A stretch of DNA of 18,650 nt from Isohypsibius dastychi. Lineage: Eukaryota; Tardigrada; Eutardigrada; Parachela; Isohypsibiidae. Both the position numbers and the translations under genes were made by a program. The stretch covers positions 1 to 18,650 of the forward strand of contig JAQIWT010000525.1 in NCBI GenBank assembly GCA_034696485.1. The letters run 5' to 3'. This document shows positions 8,801-16,286 of the stretch, one piece after another (position 1 is the first letter of the stretch; each line of letters starts with the position of its first letter). Under the pieces are notes generated by a model. That model searched no databases. It had not been told where the DNA came from and was given only the letters and a program-made list of their open reading frames with translations.

Positions 8801-9802
8801 TCAGGTAAAATCCTTGCCGGCGCACCAGATCTTCATCGGCGAAATCATTACCCACGCCCCTTTTGCCGGCATCATACCCAGATTAGCTACAAACTCTAGT
8901 CCAATCCGATTATTGTCCGCCAAAATACGATGGGTGGCGTTTCTTAGTTCTTCTTCCAAATTTATATGCTGTCTGAAATCGGTCGAAGGACCATCTGTGC
9001 CGATACCTCGGATGTTACGCTCTTTGATCAGAAACTCGGTGGCGTTTGGATGGAAGCCAGGGAAATGAAGAGTTTTGACATCAGAGGGCGTGAGACTATT
9101 AAAAATGGCTTCAGGCCGAGGCCACTCTTTACCCCAATTGGAGAATAGGAATACGAAAGCACCGCCAGGGATCTGGTCGTAGTTTGACTCGTATTGGAAA
9201 ATGTCTTCCAATGAGAGCCGATAATCTGGATTTGAGTTCGTTTTGGAAGTGATGTTGATAACGCACAATAGTCCGGTTAGCCCATCCAAAGGAACCTCAG
9301 ACGGATCAAAACTGTCAACAAAAACAGGGCTTGTGCGAAATTGTTCGGAGTTTTCGAAACCCAACCAAATCAGCTTAAAATCCAGAAAACGTTCTGCAAC
9401 GAAATTATAGTATAACTATCGTAGACGCATATTCCTTGCAGAAAAACCACTCTAAGATAACTTTTTCCAAGAACTTTTAGAACAGGGGTTTTAGTATTTT
9501 TCACGATCGCCTTACCCGTTTGAGGTTCGTTGATAAGGGGCATCCATATGAGTACCGCCATGTTCTGCCGCGCTGAACCGATTACTCCGGAATATCTTGT
9601 TTCCCTCAGATTCATTTTTCAGACTTTGAAGTTGGAAATGATGTTTTGCAAATGACGGCCAATAAACAGTTTGGCTGTCAAATGGATAACTCAGATCAAC
9701 TAGATTTTTCGTCGATAAAACGAACCGCTCGACTGGAAACGCTGAGCTACTGAAGATCAGCACACAATTCACAAAAATTAAGTGATTTGTTGATGTCGTC
9801 AT
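8801..9802 (-). CDS. Predicted secreted cyclase-family (kynurenine-formamidase-like) hydrolase, 2 exons, 265 aa
   Basis: Exons 9516-9802 and 8801-9311 join in phase 2 (donor GTAAGG; acceptor TTTTTGTTGACAG) to 265 residues, normal for the cyclase family (bacterial KynB and isatin hydrolase are members). The metal-binding signature is complete: EHGGTHMDAP with H81, H85 and D87. Other family blocks are VDLSYPFD (about 35-42), EVPLDGLTG, IPGGAFV, NWGKEWP, LHFPGFHPNATEFL, GIGTDGPS, and THRILADNNRIGLEFVANL with H223 and E235. The first about 22 residues (MTTSTNHLIFVNCVLIFSSS) look like a signal peptide, so the enzyme is probably secreted or lumenal. The family hydrolyses cyclic or N-formyl amides using a metal; the animal substrate is not settled. 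The C-terminus (PMKIWCAGKDFT) lacks the Gly-rich loop usual after PMKI, so the tail may be diverged or the last splice missed. A pyrimidine-rich GTGTTTTAG ends just before the ATG and may be a 5' UTR splice acceptor. Confidence 0.82.
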
Positions 9803-10610
9803 TCTAAAACACCAAACAGACAATCAACAGAAACCAACTAAAAAACAGACAATATTTATCAAATGAAGCTTTGGAGAGAAATCCTGCAATTTTAAACTCA
9901 ACTGCACGTTGGAGAATTTATCATACGGTAATCAAGATGAACCGCATGATTAAGCCATGCACTGGGAGAGCATGTTTTTGTTTTGGAATATTACCACGTG
10001 AAGAGTGGGAAAATTCTCGCGTCTACTTTCACTTATTTACAGAACTCAGCTTCAAAGGTAACATCGGGAGATTTGATGTAACTGGACAACAAAATCCAAG
10101 AATACAGTAACAGAAACTGCCACACAGGGAAAGAATTTACGGTATCATCACTGTCATACGATATCGCAGAGTAGAACACAAAGAAAGAAACGGAGATGTT
10201 GGGCTCTGGTTGAGCATTGGTATGGTGTCGTGGTCTGAACAAAATCGGTGTGATCGTGGACCAGAGGTTCAGTTACGTGAAAGAAAACACAAAGAAAACA
10301 CTCCCAAGAAAGGACGGAGAATCGACGTACCAGTTCTTACACTTCCCACTGTCTGTAGCTGACCAAGTACGAGCTCAGTTTTCACTTTCTCAGCTTAACT
10401 TCACTGCTTTCTTGACTCGCCTCGGCCTCACTGCTTTTCTGTTGTTCCTTTCACGGCTTCTTGCTGCATTTGAACTCATTCATGAGTTGTGTTCGTAAAG
10501 TTCAGCACGATATGCAAAATACACATGGGAGCTACAACTATTGTTAATGTAATGGAGTAATAGCCGAAATCGAAGAAAATGCAAAAAGTCGAACAAAGCG
10601 GAACAAATTA
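9803..10610. other. 5' flank of the cyclase gene; no supported gene
   Basis: I see no coding exon with motif support. The left part should hold the cyclase promoter and perhaps a 5' UTR exon. GCTCAGTTTTCACTTT at about 10372 recurs at about 13240 in the 3' flank of Kelch gene B, perhaps another trace of local duplication. A short perfect inverted repeat AACTCAT-TC-ATGAGTT lies near 10470-10487. Confidence 0.4.
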
Positions 10611-10740
10611 ACGCATTTCATTTCCCAGTTTCTCGATTTTTTTGTTTCCATGAAAAAACAGACTGACCATCTGGCATAATCCGACACCATACCATGGTAC
10701 AAAGAAAATGTTTTTGGGTGAAAGGTCAAGTTTAAGAACA
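10611..10740 (-). pseudogene. FTCD exon fragment, broken duplicate (second piece)
   Basis: The stretch matches the FTCD cyclodeaminase exon at 16868-17029 and part of its upstream intron (intron text GGTGAAAGGTCAA here, GGTAAAAGGTCAA in FTCD). On the minus strand it reads VGLCQMVSLFFHGNKK, against [16 protein letters not shown] in FTCD, and then hits a stop after NEMR. The acceptor AG of the real gene is lost (CATAG became GTATG). Similarity stops near 10611, so the rest of the exon is absent. It cannot be translated usefully. Confidence 0.75.
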
Positions 10741-11000
10741 GAATTCAAATCAGTGGTGCAAGAAAGCATCTTACTTTTGATTACTGATCACCAGTTGGCA
10801 AATTTGGTTTCATTAGCTCTCATTTCAAGAAGTACACACTAACCTTATGTTAATTGAAGTCGCCTAATCGAACCGAGAGGGTTTGCCGGAATAGGGTCCT
10901 GCGTTTGGAAGCAGCGTACCAAACCACAGAAACCCCCCAGACAAACCGCCCAAAACATCGAGAAAAATCAAGGTAACAGGGTCGTTTCAGAGTTTCGGAT

Positions 11001-11917
11001 CTAGCCGCGATAAACTTGGCTTCTCCAGCGTCCAGCCGATTGAATCGCTGAGTCTGGAACGCCACGATTAGCCGCTGACGTAGCCGCACCAATACGAAAG
11101 CTGTGTGTGCCATAGCGTTTACGATGTGGAACGCCTTTTAAAAACTTCCGCATGTTGTTGTGGAAGGAGAGACGGCTGAGATATTTTCCCGAAGCGAAAG
11201 TGAGGAGCGGCTTCGGTGAAAGCTCTGGGAACGCGTATGGTATATGAGACGAGAATTTGATGAAAGCTTGCACTGGACAGATGGAATTGTGAGTTGCCGG
11301 GATGCGAAGAGTTCTTCCATCTCCGAACTGGTCAGTCTTCGATCGGCGAATGGTGACCGAGATTGAAGACAAATCATGAGCCACAGTAAAATCACGAAAA
11401 CGAAGAGCAGAATTACGATTGTACGAGCGGGGACTTCGTGAAGTGAATTCTCCAACTCTCAAGAAAACAGAGAAAGCAAAAACAAAAGAAAACCAAATCA
11501 TACGCTGATCGTGAGGAAGAAGCTGAGAAGCGGCTATGTTTGACTTCATGAGACGCAAAATGGCAGGTGTGATTGGTAGACGGCGATCGGGTGACTTTGG
11601 TGCGAGTCGGCGGAATCCTTGCAGTGCCCGTGCGACTAGCGGGCTTTGAGTAGGTGACAAGAAGCCGTTCTCGACATGTAGATTAGAGATACCGGCTACA
11701 TAGACGTTGACTGTGGAAATTGCTATCGTAGCTTCGAACAAGGATGCGATGAAATTGACGACAGTTGGAGGCGAGGCGGGAGGAAGTCACATTGATGTCG
11801 GTTACAGTACGTTTGAAAACGTTTCACACCAGCACTGTAGGTCTTGCGAGTTGTAGGGGAGATGTGAGCTGCGAGAAGTGCTTTTCCAGCTGTAGTCAGT
11901 GCAGGAGGGATACGCAC
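11001..11917 (-). pseudogene. DIRS tyrosine recombinase, inactivated by a frameshift and a stop at the catalytic Tyr
   Basis: The N-terminal core-binding part (SPTTRKTYSAGVKRFQTYC) is in one frame. Between about 11770 and 11784 the frame shifts by one, after which NFIASLFEATIAISTVNVY continues in the second frame. The catalytic domain follows: FLRVGEFT (first Arg), THSFRIGAAT (His-x-x-Arg) and AGRWRSQVYRG. The next codon, where the nucleophilic Tyr of the R-H-R-Y set is expected (nine positions after the residue replacing the second His), is TAG at 11001-11003. The reading frame resumes with IRNSET, so one base change explains the loss. The enzyme would normally join circular element DNA into the genome; this copy cannot. 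Confidence 0.8.
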
Positions 11918-11921
11918 TCTT

Positions 11922-12521
11922 TCAAAACTGTGTAGACAGAGTCCGGAACGTTGACCGGCGACGGAGCGGCGCTGGGATCCAGACGCCGGAGCCGGTCCTG
12001 TTGAAAACGAGAAATAGCATCAGCGATGTTGTTCTCACAGCCGCGGATATGTTTAGAGAGATCGCGAAGTTAAACTCAGCCGCTATCGCGGCCATTGCGC
12101 GCATGAGATGTAAAACTGCACGGTTGGAGGACCCAAGCTTATACCAAGCTTGAACTGTCCCCATGTTGTCGCAATGAAACAACACACGTTTCGTAGCAAA
12201 GGAGTTGGACCATAGCAGACAAGCAACGTAAATTCGAACCATCTCTAAAAACTCAATAGCGACTGTAGGTAGAAGACAAAAATCTGGCCATCTGGCCTGA
12301 AACCATGCGCCACAAAAGTAACCAGCAAAGCCGATTGAACCAGCGGCATCCGTAAATAAGTTGAGCACAGAAGGAGTAGACCAATCGACCGAGAGAAAAG
12401 ATGTAGTCCCGTTCCATTTCGGAAGGAAGTGCTGCCACCAAGCGAGATCCAAAAAGGAATCAGAGTTGAAAGAAAAAGCCCTCAGAAGTGAGACCGATTC
12501 ACGGCTCTTATATAGTAGCAA
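11922..12521 (-). pseudogene. DIRS RNase H domain, frameshifted
   Basis: This is the RNase H region of a DIRS polyprotein. It opens with the linker after the reverse transcriptase (LAWWQHFLPKWNG), then carries the three acidic active-site blocks: LFTDAAGSIGFAG (Asp), IEFLEMV (Glu) and LFHCDNMGTVQAW (Asp). At about 12050-12056, after AEFNFAISL, a one-base deletion shifts the frame. Restoring the downstream frame by eye shows the usual continuation HIRGCENNIADAISRF, ending near 11902 close to the recombinase frame. Upstream of 12521 there is a stop and no reverse transcriptase motifs. RNase H would remove the RNA strand during reverse transcription. Confidence 0.78.
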
Positions 12522-12629
12522 CTAAAACGGTAAAATCCCAACTATACACTAGATACAGACGGCGCTGGTGCGCCACATGAAACGTTACAGACTTCATCCG
12601 GCTCCCAATTAACTCCAATTGACTACCGT

Positions 12630-12890
12630 CAATTAACATTTTAACACACCATACAGTATTTCCGGTCAGAGCAGCTACTGGTCCGCCACCAGGCCAGGAG
12701 CCGGCTTCCGGGCAGCCACTTCTCGCACAAATTTGCTGACCGTCCACAGTGGTGGACGGTCAGATCAAATGACATGGAATTCTTGACCGCATATTCTTGG
12801 TCCGAGTTCTTTAATCAAAGGGCTCAGCATATTCAATCCAAGAAGATTCACATGCTGAAAAGCAAATGGTGATGCACATTGCAGCTTTAT
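12630..12890 (-). pseudogene. FTCD exon fragment, broken duplicate (first piece)
   Basis: The stretch matches FTCD exon 17210-17401 and pieces of both flanking introns. On the minus strand [11 protein letters not shown] matches [11 protein letters not shown], and the cyclodeaminase signature of FTCD ([18 protein letters not shown]) is recognisable but interrupted by a 4-nt insertion (CCAG near 12692-12699), giving a frameshift. The middle of the exon (about 12736-12763) has been replaced by a perfect palindrome. Intron similarity continues to about 12890 (TGGTGATGCACATTG here, CGGTGATGTACTTTG in FTCD). The next FTCD exon fragment, at 10611-10740, lies beyond the DIRS insertion. Confidence 0.8.
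12736..12763. repeat. Perfect 12-bp inverted repeat with 4-nt loop in the FTCD remnant
   Basis: CTGACCGTCCAC (12736-12747), the loop AGTG and the exact reverse complement GTGGACGGTCAG (12752-12763) form a 28-bp palindrome. At the same place the real gene has CCGACCGTCAAACTCAGCAG, with no such symmetry. Confidence 0.9.
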
Positions 12891-13447
12891 TATCAAGTTC
12901 TGATCTTGAAAACTTCGATGAAGAACACCAAAAAATCAAAATGCGTCGAGTTTGAGCCAGTTCAGCCAAAGCGAAATCTCAAGTCATTCGAAGAATCGAA
13001 CTGAAATCAACACCTGGCCGGTCGGTGTTGATTGCTAACATCGAAATCGGCCAGACACCATTTCCGAGCCGTTATCCGAGCCGTAATGAACGTCACCAGC
13101 ATCCCATTCCAGTCCAGATGATTATGAATATCTAGCTGCAATGGTAGTTCCATGGAAATTCTTCGAGAAAACCAAGAAAAAACGAGCAAGCGAAATTTCG
13201 GTTATAAAAATTTCGTCCTGTGCGAGGCAGGTTGATCATGTGCTCAGTTTTCACTTTTCTGTTATTGATTTCATCTGACCGCTCCACATGGTTACTCAAC
13301 ATAATTTCACATCATGTACAAGAGACACAGGTATATGAGTTACGATCAATACCAATTTCATCAAGTTTAAAATGCAAAACAAAAGATTTATGATTCCATA
13401 ACATTCAAGGAAAATTGCTGGATGGAACTCAAGATCGCTATGATACT
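12891..13447. other. 3' flank of Kelch B; no supported gene; one strong hairpin
   Basis: A minus-strand frame at 13007-13189 is open but shows no motif and no splice partner I trust. AATCAACACC (13005-13014) and GGTGTTGATT (13024-13033) form a perfect 10-bp stem with a 9-nt loop. From about 13300 to 13447 the sequence resembles the 3' flank of Kelch gene A. Confidence 0.4.
13005..13033. repeat. Perfect 10-bp inverted repeat (hairpin)
   Basis: AATCAACACC, the loop TGGCCGGTC and GGTGTTGATT. The stem is perfect and the loop itself is GC-rich. Confidence 0.85.
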
Positions 13448-15665
13448 TTAGTCTTCTAACGGCCGCTTTGCACTCTTTCGAGGGAGATTGAATAAGGAAG
13501 CCGGAAGCCGAACTGTTAGAAAATTTCCTTTATCATACGCGCTGATGATGGTTTCATGGCTATCTGTCCATAATCCGCTGACGTGATCATAAATCCGCAT
13601 TGCAAGCTTATTTTTCTTCATCGACGCGACCGCGCAAACGATCTTATTCTCCACATTCAAGACTTTTCGAAGCGTTCCAGTGCAGATGACTGAAAACGAC
13701 ATATTGGATATCATTCTGAACTGAATTACGAAGTATCATTCAATCACGCACGACAAATTCTGACTGCTGGTTTGGAAGTTCGACGAATTCAGATTTCATG
13801 TTTTCATATTACGAGATTGAATAAACTGTATGCATCACATAATCAGCTAATTTCAGAGACTAGTCTTACCGCTGATGTGAAATTCCGAAGTAGCTGGATT
13901 AAAGATCCACAGCTTCGTCTCGCCACTCGCTGCATAGGAAGATGATTTGCTTGATAACCGATGGTAATTTTTGCCTACCTTGGATATATATCATTCCATC
14001 TGGTCCGATGCAACAACTCTCTGGGAATTTCACAAAGGGCGGTGTGACAGGTGTGCCAGGGGACCAAGCCTTATTGCGAACGTCGTACGTAAAACGATCG
14101 TTCATGGTGAATACATGGACCTTTCCGGCAAGTCCAATCACCGCAAAGCTCCCGGAACTGCGGACGTGCGCTGGTACGACGAACTCGTCGAACGGATTGC
14201 CCATAGTTCGGCTGGGACTGAAGTCGGAACAATTGAGTTGGTAGAATGCAATTCTATCAGATCTGGTACGTTGGGCCAAATAAATGAACCCATCAAGATA
14301 TGCGGATGCAGGAGGTAGTCGACCTAGACCAGATTTGATTATTTTTGATTAAAACGATGACAGACTTACCTTTGTGAGAGAATCCTGGACGGAAGAGTTC
14401 AAAATGATAAAACATTGGCATGCGTGCAAGTTTTGAATTCCGTTTGTCAAGAACTGGATCAATTGCATCCAAGAACTCATCTTGGAACTCATCTCCAAAC
14501 ATGTAAACGACATTCTTCAGCGGATCGAGACAGCAAAGTTCCCCGAATTTGGTGGTAAGAGACGCTGATCCTGCGGATCGACCTAATGGATCGAAACACA
14601 GCATCCCACCTTTCCCACTGTACGGTGAGAATGCGACCACCTCCATTGTTCCTGAAACAACAACGTTCTGATCAAAAATTTAGAAGTTATAACAGCCACA
14701 AGTACATACGGGGCTGGAAGTCCAACGATTCGCTGATTGTTGAGCCGGCAAAAGTGCGAACAGCAGGAAGTGTTGTTGGTTCATTTCGAAATTCAGCCAG
14801 CAGATTCTCCGACAGACAGCCACCGCGAATAAACTTGGACATGGCAATGAAGTCATCTGACCGATCCGGAGGATCGATAGTGACCCAGTGGCAAAGCGTT
14901 CGGAAGAGTACATCTTCCGAAACAACAAAGAGAGCGGGGTCGCAGAGGATATCCATCAACTACGAAACTGAAATGAGGAAAAGCTATTCAACCATGGGTT
15001 CCGCTGACTACCTGTTTTCCCGACAAATCCATCAGCTTCTCGGGGCATGTTGCGAGAATGTACTCAAATTTGCTCTTGATGACTCTGAATGCTTCCTCGT
15101 TCAAACCAACATAACCATGGTACTCCTCTGATGTCATATAGCACCATATAATGACCGAACTGTTGAATGTCTTGATCTCCGTCCGGAGTAACGTAGAAAA
15201 CCGATCAGAGAGGTCTGCCATCTCCAGGAAGTTCGCTGCACCAACGAGTGTCGAAAGGTCACTGTGGCCATCCATTTCCAGTAATCCAGTCGTAGCAAGC
15301 TCAAGCAAACTAAAACCATCGCCTGGAAAAGAGCTCTCAAACTCAATATCAAAGGAAGAGTCTTACTTTTTGAAGACGTCAAGTTCTATATTCTCGAGCT
15401 TGATTTCGGGAACTGAGTCTGCTGCTTTGTCTTTATTCCAGCGTTCGACGAAAGATCCGAAGTATTTGCTGATCCGGAGGAGATGGCTTTTGCAACAGAC
15501 GATGGAATCTCCATCTTCTCCTTCACCACGAACGACAATCTGATCTTTCAGACTCATCTTCAGGTGTTCTTGAAGTATTTTTAGCGAGTCATGAGCGCGA
15601 AGCTCAAACAATTCGATATACTTCTTCCCATTCCTCTCGGTCACAAACCTTGTAGGCCAATCCAT
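13448..15665 (-). CDS. BTB-BACK-Kelch protein, paralogue B (7 exons, 591 aa)
   Basis: Exons 15367-15665, 15012-15309, 14710-14959, 14370-14651, 13979-14323, 13870-13929 and 13448-13689 join in frame to 591 residues, from MDWPTRF to RPLED. The BTB domain (about 30-140: IVVRGEGED, CCKSHLLRISKYFGSFV, VGAANFLEM) is followed by BACK (about 165-280: DVLFRTLCHWVTIDPPDRSDD, YIRGG). Divergent Kelch-like blades follow (MLCFDPLGRS, FTYDVRNKAWSPGTPV, PDGMIYIQG, KLWIFNPATSE, RIYDHVSGLWTD). By family it is probably a Cullin-3 ubiquitin-ligase adaptor with unknown target. Every intron position and phase matches paralogue A; exons 2 and 6 have identical lengths (298 and 60 nt) and the others differ by whole codons. 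Introns are 46-180 nt; the 46-nt one (14324-14369) is near the minimum for animals. No lesion is seen. It lies upstream of FTCD's 3' end on the same strand and may be the source or the sister copy of paralogue A. Confidence 0.9.
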
Positions 15666-16286
15666 TTGTGGAACAATGAAGGAAGATATGACAGCAGGCG
15701 AAAAACCAGAATTCTCTTGAACGAGGGAAGATATCTTGTTGTAAATGAGAGAAAGCAGGATGGACTGCTTTCTGCCTAGCCTAGCCTGATTGAGCACAGA
15801 AATTCCAACAATTGATCATTCTATCTCCTTTCGCCCCATGCGTTACCTCCGAAGTCATTCAAGCGGTACCCGCTCACACAACCAGCTTCGCTTAAACAAC
15901 TACTTCTTTCGGTCAACGGTTCTTTCTTGGTTGCTTTTACAGATTGTTCATCTGATAAGATCCATTATCGAAACCCAAAATACAACCACAAATTTTCGGC
16001 CTCCACGAATACCCGGCCCATCGCCAAAAAGGTTGGTTCACTGCAAGACCGGAAGTCGTCTTCTGATACTTTATGGCAGTTCACAGTGGGAAACTTGTCT
16101 CGGAGCAAGAATCAAAGTATCACTCCATCTTCCGTTAGACTAATTGAATGGTTCATGAGCATTACGGTACTTCCGGCCATAAATGGGGAATTTTTACGAA
16201 CATGAGCATTTGCCAGCAAAATTGTCATGTTTGCAATTGCCACAATAATAACCAAGAACATGCAATCCAACATATATAAAATTAGA
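15666..16286. other. Spacer between Kelch B 5' end and FTCD 3' end
   Basis: The stretch must hold the FTCD 3' UTR and the Kelch B promoter. I see no clear TATA box or AATAAA for either. Plus-strand open frames around 15790-16205 show no motif. A 53-codon minus-strand frame (16112-16273) begins with a hydrophobic stretch but overlaps what should be the FTCD 3' UTR. Confidence 0.4.

Larger units (their letters stand above)
10850..12530 (-). mobile_element. Decayed DIRS-type retrotransposon fragment (RNase H + tyrosine recombinase)
   Basis: RNase H (about 11920-12521) followed by a tyrosine recombinase (11001-11917) on the same strand is the order found in DIRS-group retroelements, which use a recombinase instead of an integrase. 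The reverse transcriptase that should precede RNase H is missing, and there are two frameshifts and a nonsense codon. The fragment lies between two FTCD exon remnants, in the position of the FTCD intron at 17030-17209. Neither the split direct repeats nor inverted ends typical of DIRS could be placed, so the borders (somewhere in 10745-10860 and 12520-12630) are approximate. Confidence 0.75.

Noticed and set aside
9312-9364. Extension of cyclase exon 2 upstream to about 9364
   Set aside because: The family alignment needs only a short link between the metal site and EVPLDGL; the acceptor before 9311 gives this and keeps phase, whereas the acceptor near 9391 leads to a stop.
10217-10498. 93-codon plus-strand frame rich in Leu and Phe
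   Set aside because: Built on CT-rich sequence with internal short repeats; no motif and no splice context.
13007-13189. 60-codon minus-strand open frame between the FTCD remnant and Kelch B
   Set aside because: No motif, no upstream exon, and part of it is the hairpin at 13005-13033; a chance frame is more likely.
16112-16273. 53-codon minus-strand frame starting MLDCMFLVIIVAIAN, resembling a small secreted peptide
   Set aside because: It lies directly in the expected 3' UTR of FTCD, a TATA-like string touches the ATG itself so cannot serve it, and no splice or family support exists.
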